A DNA stretch of 64,000 bases from Dasyornis broadbenti (lineage: Eukaryota > Chordata > Aves > Passeriformes > Dasyornithidae), in contig VZRN01000659.1 of NCBI GenBank assembly GCA_013397935.1, forward strand, positions 2,007,466 through 2,071,465, read 5' to 3'. Each line of letters opens with the position of its first letter. Position 1 is the first letter of the stretch. The notes beneath the pieces are model-generated. The model had not been told where the DNA came from and made no database searches. It saw nothing but the letters and a program-made list of their open reading frames with translations. This document shows, in pieces, positions 12,601-25,889 of this stretch. The translations under genes and the position numbers were made by a program.

Positions 12601-15600
12601 TATGCCTTTGTTATCCTTTGGCTACATGTAATATGCAATGTGTTAAGCTCTGTGAGTAATCTGAAAGTCTCTTTTAAATAATGTTCCCAAAGTAGTTTTG
12701 AATATCAGCTACTTCAAAATATACTAGAAATTTAAGTCAAAGGTTGAAGGTAATTTATAAGCAAGTGGCTTCAAATTTCATACCACTTCACTTGACAGGG
12801 AAATGGTCATTGCACAAAACTGAAGCCTTACAGGAAGGATAAAAATTAAAAATGGAAAAAGAAAGTGTTTATGTTTAAATGGCACATTTAAACCAGGAAC
12901 TGGATAATTTGGCCTGGCCACTGGTTTATTTCTAAGAATAAATCAGAAGAAAATATGTCCTATTATGGCAAGGGGCTAGTGCATATATTAATTAAAAAAA
13001 AAAAAAAGAGGAAAACAAAGAGGCATGTAAGAGATGAAAGTGAAATGAGATTAAAATATTTCATAGGAAGTGAAGAATCAGAGCCAACATCAACTTTAAC
13101 AAGTACTTGGGTGTGAAGTGGCTCAGCAGGGAAGCAGTCAATGTTTGTCTTACATAGCTGTACAAGATGGTACAGGATTTTACCTTTATCCACTCCTCTG
13201 GCAGTGGACTGAAGTTGTCCAAAGGACCATGACTGATTTAGACCCTTAGGTATCTTAGGGGTTGGGGTGCAGTTGATTCACAGCAGGAGCACAGACTCTT
13301 GTTTAATGTTCATCAAAAGAATATTAGGTTTGTACACATCCAACTGCTCTACAAGTCAAAGCAGCCAACACACAGCTAGAGATAATTGAAGGAATTCACT
13401 ACACTGCTTTAACTGTGTATCAAAGCAAAGTATAATGAAGATGCAGCTGCAGGTCCCCATAACATGCTCCAAAAAATCCCAAATATTGTCTCCTATGATC
13501 TGCTTATCTTTAAATCAGGAGAATTAGTATGGAACCATTAGAAAACAAGGGATTAAACCACAACTTTTAGATGTGAACATTAGTCCTTTTTCTTATTTGG
13601 TAGGCATGTAAAATATTAATGAAAATATAGAGCTTTATGGGGGAGAAGATGATTGTGGAGATGAATCCCACTACTTCAATTAAAAATCACAATAAAACTA
13701 ATACAACTTTATGATTTCTTACTGATTTTTCGACAGACATGACAGACAGACGTGTAAGTCCTACTGGATAAAAACTCAGATTATCAGAAAATTTTTCTAA
13801 AAGCAGAATAAATAGTCTGTGAGAAACTGCATAATTCTTCAGTCATTGTTCTCTGTGTTGAAAAGCTTTAGAGGTTACTTGTTGTGCCTGTCATCAGTTT
13901 TGTCTGTCACATTAAAAAATAAATAAAACAGTTTTCTGTCATAGGAACCTTTTCTAGGCTGAAATTCTTGTCTCCACAATGCGTTCTCAGCTTGGAAATG
14001 AAATCCAAACTGTGATCCACTCTTTCTGTTACTAATTCTACAAAGTATGTTCTTGTTTAACTTCTCCTGGGACACTTACGGAGAGCTGCTGTGCACTATT
14101 AAGATAATAAATGAATTAAATAAAAATTCTCAAATTCAATGCCAAGCTTTCACAATTTCAGTATTTTTGGTGGAGACAGCATTTCAAAGTCCAAATTTGT
14201 GAGCTTCTTGTTGTTTTTGTATGAGTTTGGTATCAGAGTGTATTATTAAACTTCTGGAGTCATGTTATCCTCTGTATTCAATTCAGGCTTTTTGGTCTTC
14301 TTAGGTTATAAGCAAATCCATTAATTTTGGTCTTAACAGTATGGATTTAAATACATATAGACCTGATTTCATAATTTTGGCTTCAATTTACAGCTTAAAA
14401 CATGTATTTAACTCTCTTCATCATTATCTGCAAAGCCTCAGAATAAAATGGCTTTGTAAGTAGAGCATTGAACACTGCCTGGAAAAACGAACAGAATAGG
14501 AAAGATGCCTCAGCAAGTGGAATTAATTGTTTTCTGTTTCCTTTCTGATTCAGCATGGCCAAATATGCTGATCAACTGATAACAAATCAAATAATGTCAA
14601 GGTGGAAAGGTGGAAGCAGCAAGTCTATGCTTCAATATATACTTTTTTCTTATTACCTAAAATGTGAAAAATGAGGTGTTATAATTTCTTAAAGCTTATT
14701 CTTCGTCAACATGTTCTCCAACTATCTATTTATGAATGTGAGATCACTTTATGAATGCATTTTAGCTAATGGACTACACAAAGAGTCAGCATTGCTTACT
14801 ATCAAACTCATATTAAGAGCATAGAAGCAGAGAAGATGATATTCTAAGAAGTATTAAAAATCAGTGCTCTATTCATCATACATACTTTCTGCTGACTAAA
14901 ACAATTGCGTAAATTTTGAACAAAACCAGTTTTTAAAGTTTTCAATTCAAAGTTTTCAAAATCGTGAACAACAGTGAATTTCCTTTTTTGCCCCTGAAAA
15001 AAATGTCCTGAAGAGTAAAAAATAATTTCTTTTTTGAGAAACCAAATATTTCAGTAATCAAAAGGATCTTATTTAAAAATTCTTATTGTAAAGCCTCATG
15101 AGAATTCATTGTCTCAAGCATCCTTGTTTTCCTTAGGTCAAAATCCCAAGCATGATTCAATTTGCCAGTATGGATTTCACGTGGATACTCTTGGTGTAAC
15201 CTCAGATGGCTTACCAAGATGGAGAAACAGAAAACACAGCTGGGGCTTTATCTGAATCAAAGAACCTGACCCATATAGAAAAGCATGCCATGAGAAACCT
15301 AAAACAGCTTAGTGGTGCAGTTTCATAATGGAGTTTAAAAGAGTCAAAATAGCAAATTAACAATGTGTATGTTCTGCAGTACAAGGAACCATTTTCCTTG
15401 ACAAATATTCCCTTCTCTGCTGTTGTGAAGGCAGTATCTTAAAATCTGGTAAACTACAGAGCCTGCTGCAAGACATGTTGACACTTATACTACATTTCCT
15501 GCCAGTAATGGCAGGAAAGGAGAAGACATCTCCTGAGGGAAATGCCTCATGGTGGAGAAGATGGACAATCTGTAAAAGGATGTATTGAATATTTTAATGT

Positions 15601-18600
15601 TACCTTCTCCATCATTTTTGACTGATCTTGTCCAGTTCACTCATGCTATAGTTTGAAAAGTTTTGAGAAATACAGAGCTGCAAACTATTAATGATATATA
15701 AACTTCCCTGTGGTGGTAAACTTTGTTAAAAAATAACCTTTGTTCACTTTTTAAAGAAATAGCTAATGCCCCTTGTAGACAACTTGTAATATCAAAATAA
15801 TTGCTGTGTAACAAGCAATTCTGAAAAAGACAAGACCTACTCAAGTGGCACCCAACAGCGAGTTTTTCTCCAGTCTGTAATGACTAGACCAAGTCAGTAA
15901 ATAAGAAATAATTGCCAAGCTGTGAAATATTCAACAGCTGTCTATGTTCTATATGTCTGTGAGAGCGGGCTCAGGGGAGACCAGAGGGCAGAGAAGAGTC
16001 ATGGTACACTAAGTCATTTTTTTGCCATGGTCCTGGTGATCTCTGTGATTAACTTGCTGAGCCCCTCAGCAACTGAGAACTTCTTAGCAAGTGGGTATTC
16101 CTAATTTGCCCATAAAACAGAGTGTGGAGAGAGGACCCAGTTTTCAATTCTGTCTCTGCAGCAAAACTCAAATGGGTTTGAAAGAGAATAATTCCTTGTC
16201 TCTGAAATTCCTGCCACTAGAGACTTGTAGGGTTTATTATTTTTGCTACTTCTTTCTGAAAGTGTAATACCACAAAATGCTGTCGGCTCAGCTGTGCTGT
16301 GCTAGAGCAACTGATTCCCTGCCGATGGAATCCCTGCCATTCCTGAAGTTTCTGAATCAATCCTTCCACCCTGAAAAGCAATGTTTATGGAAAGCAGCTG
16401 GTTCAAGGGAAACACTATTTTTCATTATGTTCTTTGGTGTAGAAATGAAAAGTGTTTTGAAGAATCCAGTGTACTGGAGATATAGTTTTCCCTTTCCATT
16501 GAAGGAATGGGACCAGTGCAGCAATTCCATATACTGCCTTAGAGTTCAGAGTCCCCATTAGGTGCTCAGCAAGTAATTCCCAGAAATGTAAGGGAGGGCA
16601 AGCAGGTAGGTGAATCCTAAAAGCTCCTTCCAAGCCACTTTTTCACACTACTCTGACAGCAATCCAACGTTCTACATAGCAGAGTAGACCTGAGATTTTG
16701 GTAGTCTTTAGCAGACTGTTCTTCCCTGTTTCATTGTCACCAGAACTGTCAGTGCTGCCATTAACATTACTGCAGAAATTGCTGCTATTCGGAAATTTTC
16801 AGCTGCTCCTATGTCAGAACCATGGAAGGCTTCAGAAACTCTCAGCAGAGGTGTCATTATCAAACCAGAAACATCACAATCACAACAGGAACCAGCATGC
16901 TCAATTAGTCTTAATGTACTATATTTCTGTTCCTAATTTAATAGCCTTGCAACCTTTACTGCAGCATCTGTTAGCTGCAGCAAGGTCATCAACTCTTTCA
17001 TTAGAGCTGAATGGCAGAAAGAACTGGCAACATGCAGAGTTTACTCAGAACACCCAGTTTTCCTGAGAGTCACTAATGCTTAATAGTATAGATAGCACTT
17101 CTTTCCTACAGAGTCACTCTGCCCTTTGTGGGGGGGTTGGAACTAGGTTAGTAACTGGCAATTTTTCAAACTACACTAATTACAAAGATGGAAAATTCAG
17201 TGAAGGAAGAGCTAAAGCAAAAAAAATCTTAAAAAAGGAAGGGGGGGATGTTTAATAATATGAACCTTACCTTCTCAGCAGTAGCGAAAAAAAGTCAGAG
17301 AAGATGTGTAAAAGTGTAAAAGGTAGTGGTAGTAATCGCTTCTAACGAGCATTGTGAGAATTCCGTTGATAAGGAATCCTTGAAAGAAGTGCAAAATAAA
17401 CTAGTTAGCTCAATTAAAGCATCTAAAGCAACAGGATGGGCAGGATAATCCAGAAGAAAATAGGTATCTTCTCTGGACTAATTAGTCATTGGTCATCTAA
17501 ACTGTAATAAATTACCATTTATTAGCCTAACTGTTCAACATGCTATAAAAACACATACAGAACAAAAATCATGGAACACTAATAGTTCACAATTCTGTTA
17601 CACCCATAGGTTTGAAAGAAAGTAGAGTGAAATGGCAGGGCTGGGATATGACATATCAAGGAAATCCAGCCCACCAGGTAAAGCAAATAAGATCATTATT
17701 CCGACTGTTTGAAACTCCTCAGTTGTGAAATTTGTTCAGGTTTTATTAGAGATAGTTTACATTCATTTAATTAAACTATTCACAAGAAATACTAACTGTG
17801 TAAATCACTCAACACTTCTGCTTTTTTAACTAAATTCTGAATAAATCTTTCAGCTTATGTATAAGGGCTAAGGTTTCTGTTCCTGATATTTTTAACATCA
17901 GAAAATGAAGCCAGAAAAAGTCTCTAGAAAGTGCTGCTCATTCTCCAAACATGAGGCCTTTTATTGTTCTTCTGTTTTCACTTTTTTAAGAGAACTGACA
18001 AACTTCTTTGCAGATCCCCTATAGTGAAATAGAAGATACATGCTCACTTGTTGATCAAAAGTCAGATAAACTTGGACCAAGACCAGAGCACTACATCATA
18101 TTTTCTCTCTGTACAGCCACACAGGATGGTATGTAGCATGCCAAGACTCAGAGCTACATGCCAATTTTGTAGATTAGTTGCTTTCCAAAGCAACTAATAT
18201 ATCAATTTGTTCCAGCCATTTGATAAAAATGTTTTACTTTGTCTAGGTCAAGATAGAGCCATAGGGTTTTAAAAATTAGTTTATTCCTTTAATCTTAAAT
18301 ACGTTTCATTTCTGTGACATTGAATAAGCATGAGTAAAGCAAATATAAAGGGTTTTCGTCAGGAATCATTCTTATCAGCTATTCTTTGCCAAAGGTTAAT
18401 ACCCTGCAAAGCACCTACATAAATAATGACTTGTGTTTGCAAATACGAAGAATGTGTAGAGAAACTAAATGTTGATACCACTAGTCCTCCAGTTCCAACC
18501 CCTGTATTATCAGGCCTGTAGTGCTTTGCTGTAGTTCTCCTGTGTTGTGCATTTTTCAATTTTTTTCTGTTCCATCTCAGAGACACCAACAGAGAATACA

Positions 18601-21600
18601 GATTGCCAGGAGCTGACATCAATCTTCTGGTAAGCTGTGGTATGGTACCAGTAAAACACATCAAGAGGGAAAATACACTTACAATGACATTTTTATGATT
18701 AGCAGCCAAAAAAAGAGGCAAAGAGGCAGGGAATTCAGCTCACTGCACTACAAAGCACTTGCTGGTTGGCAGACTGAATTCCTTAATGACATTCTTATTA
18801 AGCTCTTGATGCCAAATGCTGTTTGCTTTTCCTGTCAGAACTGTCTGCATTAATAATGAATAACGACTTGGATGCTACTTACATAAAGCATTGTTTTCAC
18901 GTCACTGCCATAGACAGCATCTCTAGGCAGATGAGAGAGCACTTTGCGAATGAGTTCATTGAAGAGTTCTTTTTAACACATTAGTGCTGCGACAGTGTTT
19001 CTACAGACACAGTCACATTGGTCTGGACTACTGCATCTTGAAGATGAAGACCTCCAGACCTAACATACTCTTAATCTGAGTGGTCTGATAACCATATTTT
19101 CACTATGTTTACAATTGGGTTAACTCTACTGTGAAGGCAGGCTGTTAGAGCAGTTATGAGAGCAGTGAGCTGCAGTGGTTGTGGGAAACCCTCCAGACAA
19201 ATGTAAACACACACAGTATGCCAATGCCCTAGTGTAATACAGCCCCAGAGGCAGAAATGTCTGGCAGATGGGGAAGGGTTGCAATACATAAGTGAGTTTG
19301 CTGGGCAGTCTTGTAAAATCTTGCCAAAATTACACTGTTTACAGAACAAATAAAGCAGAGGAAGATGTCTTCTTCTTTCCATACACTGCAGTTCCTACCT
19401 TTCTGCTTTTGCCTCAAATGTTTTTATTTTCCCCTGGTTGACACCAGCTCTGTATGCAGAACATACAAAGAATGTGTAATTTAGAGTGAATGTCTCACAA
19501 TGAAATTTCTACTGTGGAGCTGGTTTGCTTGCTGTGCACTTGTTGCATTTGTTACTGTGATGATTTGGCCTGTGTGAATTCTGGATATTGCTGGGAAGTT
19601 GCTAGAGCAAAATTCTCTTTGTGAATAATTTTGTGTATAAACGTAATCCAGTAACTGTTGGTGGATCACCAATATGTCATTTACAAATAAAGTCTGACAC
19701 AAATTGAGCCCTGGGCAGCTAAACTGTTTTTGAAAACAGCCGTCTAGACTTCCAAGAGTAAGCCGTACCTAGAATGTGCTAGAGTCCTTCTCAGCTTTAA
19801 GCAGGTATTACTGGAAACAAGTTTTTTAAAGTGGAAAAAACATGTAGTGGTAAAAAGAATTTAAAGCAGAGAAAGCTATAGGAGAAGCCTACAAACCTCT
19901 AAAAGGCAAAAAGACCAATCCTAAAATACAGTAGTCAAGGTCATATAGAAGTGGAGCAAATAGGTAGAAAATAGCCTTGCAGGCTGATGTAAACCCACAA
20001 CTATTTACTTATCATCAGATACGTAATCCACATTTGCCCCCCCATCACATTGGCTCCAGTGTGATTTTATCACCTGCATGTTACGTAGTTGTATTCATGC
20101 AGAGTAAAGTGTGACTGAAAACTGCTTAGAGAGAGAAAAAGAAGAAGCTGAACATGTACCTCTAAGCATCTTCACATCGAATTATAGGACAAACTTTCTC
20201 ACATGCCTGGATTTGACTTTACTGGTAAGGAGCACAGAAACACTGCTTGGGTAACTCAAATACCAACCAAACCACATCAAAAGTAAAAAATGGAGTCTAA
20301 TGCATATTTAAAATTTTATCCTTTTTTAAATACAGTGGTGAGGGTGTATGGGTTTTTTTGCCATGCTAGAAAATTATAGGTGCCATGTATTTCATGCAGT
20401 CCAGAACATAACCCTCAGCCTTTTATAATGAGTATATCTCCATATGTGAGTATATCCTCAGGTGGATGATGGAGGAAGATAGAACTTTATTTCTGGCACA
20501 ACTACAAAGGGAAAATTGTCAGGTATAGACAAGGTCTTAGCATGACTATTCCTTATCCTGCACAAAAGTCCTCTTCACCTCTCACATGCCTTTTCTTTCT
20601 TCAGGCAGGCATTGCACAGTATGATACCCAGGCTACTGCTAACAAACCATGCCTGCTGCCATGAATCTTCCTGTCAGGGAGCAGCGAGGTCCAACAGTGC
20701 CATAAAGAAAAGGCAGTGGGAAACTAAGCATGATGAAGCAGCTGGCAGACAGAGGGGCCATGACAGCAAGGGTTAAGTCTCACAGTTCCCGAGTGAGGTA
20801 ACCAGAGAAGGTGTGGTGACAGTATTCCACTTAGGCTGAGAGTTCAGATCATGAGTTAAGATCGTAGAGACAAAGCAGAACGATCAAGTCATGGAACCAA
20901 GCCAACATGTAAAGATCAGAGTCTGGATCAACAGCGTCCAGAGCTGGGGATGGGCACGACTGTGGCACTATTGCAAGATAGCTCAGGTGAGGATAAGGGC
21001 AAGAGACTCATCTTAAAAGCAATTCTGAAGGGAAGGAATGGGGACCATTAGACAAAGCATCTTCCATCGCTTTCTTCACAGGAGGTCTTCTCAACGAGCC
21101 AGCCTTGAACACAGACAGCAAAACTCTCGAGACCATGCCCAGGCAGGCAAACTCCCAGGAGGGGTAGTGGAATGTGCTAATACCCTCTGGACTTCCAACC
21201 TCAGAACTCAGTGTGGGTTCTTCTTCTAAATGGTGACGATCTCTTGAAAGAAAAGAGAACAGAGCTCAAATGGAATTACATATTTTTAGAAAGACTGTAA
21301 TATACTTCAGGAGTAAATCTTACTGTTTGCTCTGCGGTCAAAAAAGACGTGCCTGTAAGAAGACTTGTAAACCACACTATCTGAAGATACTGAATCTCAG
21401 AAAATGGAAAAATAAACTGCCATCTGGTTGTGTTTAAAAATGGATAGAGATTGTTGTATTTTAGGTGACATGCATCCTATTTTTCAGTGACAGATGGAAA
21501 AAGAACATATACTCACACAACCAGACAAGTCTTTATTCTTAGTATTGAAATCAGACTCCTTGTTAATGAAGAACATTGAATCAGAACGTGAGATTATAAT

Positions 21601-22600
21601 TAGATAACTAGTTAGCTGAGAACAGCTGAACTACCAAATTAATTTAGATTAGAAAATCAATGAAAGACTCAGATAAGAGCCTTGTATTAAGTTCTTTATA
21701 AAACCCCCACAAATCAATAAAGTAGACATTCCTCCAAGCTTACAGAGACCACCTTTGTTATTTAAATCGTGTAATACTGATTTTGCTAGCTCTTGTGCAA
21801 CTACTTCAACCTGCAACCCCAGGGTATTATAGGTTGCTCCAGTTTTCCTCTTTTTCTTTATAAATAAGGGGGAAGATAGTTTTGATCTTGTCCCATGGTG
21901 CAAGACAGGGCCAGTCAGAATGAAGGATGTTCAAAACAGAGCTAGCTCTTGCGGGAACCTGATAGACATTTTGAGCTAGAGCTGATAAAGTACTTAATCA
22001 CCTAAAACTTGAATCCTACAATTGACTAATGCTTAGACATCTGACCACAAAATTGAAGCCATACCCCTGTGCCTTGAATTCTTTGCATAATACATGAGGA
22101 GATGTATTCAACTAGCTCAAGGTAAAGACCATTCAAACAAAATGACTCATGTGGTCCTGGTGTCAGGTAAGTTGTGTTCCCAGTAGATTCAGGACCTTCA
22201 AGGAGTTCACCTATATTATATTAACCCTTTCGCTATAATGCTGTTGGGTGGGTGAAGATTCCACTCACATTTTTCAACTTAGCAGATGCCATTAGCTTCT
22301 GTAACACACTCATGGCTAAAGTGGGGTCACAAAGAATTTAACATAGTTGTAACACATGCTTACATGTGAATTGCAGATATAGCCTTTAGGAAACAGAACA
22401 GAACTATCATTCTGCAAAAGCGTTTTTTCAGTGGAAAGTACAGAAGACTAGGGATTTCTGGAATTCATGTTTGGTAGTGGGTTTAGTGTTTCAATGTTTA
22501 TTTTGGAAAAGGTCTGCACAGAAATGATGTAGTTTTTCTTAGGGCAGGCAGACAAGATCCTGCTTTCGCCTTCATGGATCCTTTTTTATCAATCTCCCAA
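6680..22600. other. long intergenic block, no gene recognised
   Basis: About 16 kb of AT-rich sequence without a gene I can support. Its longest open frame (11276-11785, + strand, 169 codons) and another at 16698-17066 have no recognisable domain and no clear exon boundaries, so I treat them as chance. Details worth noting are an AT-rich stretch dense in TAAT-type motifs (9600-10540), a perfect 10-bp hairpin at 15495-15518, and a compositionally distinct segment at 20640-21240. No repeat family was recognised. Confidence 0.5.
15495..15518. repeat. perfect inverted repeat (10-bp arms, 4-base loop)
   Basis: TTTCCTGCCA and TGGCAGGAAA are exact reverse complements separated by GTAA. Pairing stops at the next base on each side. 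No gene context is visible, and no function is claimed. Confidence 0.9.
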
Positions 22601-22604
22601 TCCA

Positions 22605-23075
22605 GAGTATATTTTGGGACCTACACTGCATCCAAAGAAGAGCAACAAAGCTGACAAAGAGTCTAGAGCACAAGTCCAATGATAAACAGCTGAGGGAACT
22701 GCAGTTATTTATGTTGAAGAAAAGGAGGCTGAGGGGAGACCATAATACTGGCTAAACTTCCCAAAATGAGTATGTAGCAAGGTGGAGATTGGTCCCTTTC
22801 CTCAAGTAAAAAGCAATAGGACAAGATGAAATGGCCTCTAGTAGAGCCAAGGGAGGTTTAGATTGGATATTAGGAAAAAATTATTGATAAAAGCGTTGTC
22901 AAACATTGGAACAGTCTGCCCAGGGAAGTGGTGGAATCACCATCCCTGGAAGCGTTAAAAAAATATGTGAATGTGGCACTTAGGGACATGGTTGAGTGGT
23001 AGACTTAGCAGTGTTAGGTTTATGATAGAACTTGATCTGTTAAGGGTCTTTTCCAACCTAAATCATTCTATGATA
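22605..23075 (+). mobile_element. CR1 LINE 3' fragment, sense
   Basis: The forward strand follows the CR1 ORF2 tail and 3' untranslated region. It carries a block resembling AGAGAAGGGCAACAAAGCTG near 22636, then GGAGGCTGAGGGGAGACC, then TTGGATATTAGGAAAAAATT, CATTGGAACAGTCTGCCCAG, GGAAGTGGTGGAATCACCAT and finally TTTTCCAACCTAAATCATTC followed by TATGAT. This order is the usual one for avian CR1 3' ends. Many substitutions and small indels break the reading frame, so it is an inactive 5'-truncated copy. Confidence 0.9.
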
Positions 23076-23079
23076 TGGT

Positions 23080-24560
23080 CATTAAACAGGTGGTTTAACA
23101 CTGTGTACAACAAATCACTTAGTGATTTACCTTTCTGAAATTCGCTTTACTTCCTGGCTTTTAACTTATACCTCAAGGAATTTACCTCATTTCATGTATG
23201 AAGGTCTTTACAGACTTTCCAACAACCCACATTTGTAAAGGGCATGTTTTGTATGTACAGCCCCCATTAAATTCATAGGGAGTAGAAGGACAGTTAAAAA
23301 GTGAAGTCTGGAAGAAGGGCAACATAAAAACATTTATTGAATATTGAAGCATCAGAGTAGCAGCCCCTTAGCTGCTGTCTTCCTTCTTCTTGAGTTAGTT
23401 TGCTCCTAGAGGATTGGAGTGAGACAGTGCTATACAAATAAAAACTTATTCTCCTTTGCAAACCAATCAGTGAGTAGGTAGATCATAAATAGACCTTTCT
23501 TAATTTTATCAGACTGAAGTAGAATTATATAAACTATAGGATCGCTTCTGCTGACGGAAGAGATCTTAAATAACATTTCTCCAGGCTTTATTTGGAAACC
23601 GGGTGGTCAGATGAAAATTACCCTATTTCCATTTCTAAATTACTGCCAGCAGAGGCTTAGCTATTGCAATCTAGCAGAGACCAACACCTCACCGGGCTCA
23701 AGAGGCAATAACCTACTAAAATTTAAAAAATGGAAGCATGAAAGTTTTTCACTGTCTTGCATTAATTGTTCTAAAGGCTTTACTTACCTTCTTGAAACTG
23801 TCAGATCTGTAAAGTGGGATGATCATTTGCATTATGTTAATGAAAGCACTATACACATCAAAAGGATGAAAAAATCCCCTAATTGCCTCACGTTTAGTGA
23901 TTGATTTCCAATAACAAACCTAAGCAAGTTCAAGGCAAAGTATCTCACTATGTAAACTGAAGATATGAGCTGCAGACTGGGTGCTTGCTCTGGCTTTACC
24001 GCAGGGACACAAAAATTCTACATAGCTTACTTCACTATTTTCAGAGTTCTGCCTTTCCACACTGTTCAGGTATATAAGAAAAGAACGATGATTGAGGAAG
24101 GAGGTGTCTGTGTGTTTGGGGGAAAATTAACACATGAAAATCTGAAGAGTAAAAAACTAAAAATCATCTCAAGCAGAAGAAATACCCTGGGACAGGCTCA
24201 GTGCTGAAAGAAGTATTTTGCAGACAAAGTCAATGAAAGTAAAAATTTGAAGTACAGAAAGCTATTGCACTAAAACACTTCCTAGAGTCGTCTCCTTCTT
24301 TCAGCCTGCATTTTCCTATTCAATTAATGAGTATTAATGACCTTATGAGTTTCCAGGCCAAGTGAACTAACAGCCAAATGCTGTAGCCATATCTGTGTAC
24401 AAACCCTAGCTGGAAAGTCCCACTAAAGACCACAGAACACGTTTTTGTAGTACCTTTCTTTCAGTCACATATACAGAGACCACGGAATGTACTAGGCCAT
24501 GATGCCGACTCAGTTAACATCCCACACCTTTCCTGGGCCCTTCATGCACTCGTTTGCACA
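23080..24560. other. intergenic sequence, no gene recognised
   Basis: AT-rich spacer between a CR1 copy and an LTR fragment. Open frames such as 23611-23904 (+) lack recognisable motifs. Nothing else was identified. Confidence 0.55.
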
Positions 24561-24562
24561 TG

Positions 24563-25038
24563 TGTACTAGTTTGGGCTGGCACAGAGCTAATTTTCTTCA
24601 TAACAGTTCCTATGCTGCTGTGTTTTGGATTTATGACCAAAAGATAATTCAGGGTTGTTTTAGCTATTGCTGACAGGGTTTACACAGCATCAAGGCCTTT
24701 TCTGTTTTCCACTCCACCACATCAGTGAGGGGGATGCGAGTGCACAAGGAACTGAGACAGGACACAGCTGGGACAGTTGACCCCAGCTGACCAAAGAGAT
24801 ATCCCAGACGATACGATGTTGACTCAGATATAAAAGCTGGGGGGAAAAGAGGGAAGAAAGAATATTTAGAGTTATGGCATTCATCTTTGCAAGTAACCAT
24901 TAGTGCAATGGAGCATGGCTTTCTTGGAGATGGTTGAACATCTTCCTGACCATGGGAATTCCTTATTTTGCTTTGCTTATGTGCAGCTTTAGCTTTACCT
25001 ATTAAAGTGTTTTTATCTCAATCTACAAGTTTTCCCAG
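24563..25038 (+). mobile_element. ERVL-type LTR fragment (solo, 3' truncated)
   Basis: The sequence begins TGTACTAGTTTGGGCTGGCA and runs through blocks I recognise from a common avian ERVL-family LTR: TCAAGGCCTTTTCTG, GACCCCAGCTGACCAAAGAG, GATATCCCAGACGATA, a TATA box (TATAAAA at 24829-24835), GGAGATGGTTGAACATC, CCATGGGAATTCCTTATTTT and a polyadenylation-type ATTAAA at 25001-25006. Similarity stops after AAGTTTTCCCAG, short of the LTR's usual right end. No internal retroviral coding sequence follows, so this is a truncated solo LTR and no viral protein is encoded. Family assignment is from memory of the consensus. Confidence 0.8.
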
Positions 25039-25834
25039 TACAACCAGGTATATACAAAATGCTTTTTTAGGTACAGCAGACAAGTTCCTGAGCCATTTGT
25101 TGAAATTACCAATAACTTGATTCAACATCATGGTTTTCTATTCAACATTCACTAGAGGTTGAGATCCTATTCTTACCTAGTCATCCTATCAAGTGTGCAT
25201 AGGAAAAAGGTTTCCAAACTTTTTTGATCTACAGCCTCTCACAGACTTCAGATGTAAATCTCCTGACAGTAGAGCTAATTTTCCCGAACCTTTTGCAGAA
25301 TGCTTCAACATTGACATTTCAGGACCTAGGAATACTTCCCTAGTGTAGTTCAGCTGTATGTTCCAGCCTTGCCTTCATTGCATTCCTTCCTCAACTCACA
25401 ATTCACCTCATAGTATGGTTTCCATAGCTAAAGCAGAAAGTTGAATGAAACACTAAGGTCATATGCATAGTCCAAGCCTGACCTAATCAACTTATCCTAA
25501 GTGCCTAGTGTGAGCCCGTGATAAATACAAACTTGTTTATTATAAAACTTTCCCGTGAAAGCCCTGGCATAACATGGAAAGATAAATTTCTGATAATTAT
25601 TTTTGATCTAATATTGCAAATGCTGTATACATTAGAACTTTGCTGTCTTTTGCTGGTTGTTTTTTGTAAGCACTGCAGCAATAAATCTTCAGTGCCAATG
25701 AGAGACACAAGGCGTGCATGTAAGAATTGCCATTTTTTCCATGAATAAGTTTCATACTCAAAAGTTCTCATTGCTTTTAGATTATTTGGAAATCTATGGG
25801 ATACAGCTTTCACTAGCAGTGCATTTATTCTCTG

Positions 25835-25858
25835 TATAACAAGAAAATTCTTGTTATA
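25835..25858. repeat. perfect inverted repeat (11-bp arms, 2-base spacer)
   Basis: TATAACAAGAA and TTCTTGTTATA are exact reverse complements separated by AA. The AT-rich arms could extrude a hairpin. No flanking target-site duplication or gene was seen. Confidence 0.9.
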
Positions 25859-25889
25859 AAGGTTCTTTTGTCAAAAGGTTCTTTTGCTA
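25858..25889. repeat. two-copy 16-bp direct repeat
   Basis: AAAGGTTCTTTTG occurs at 25858-25870 and again at 25874-25886 (unit length 16 bases), directly abutting the inverted repeat on its left. Confidence 0.88.
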
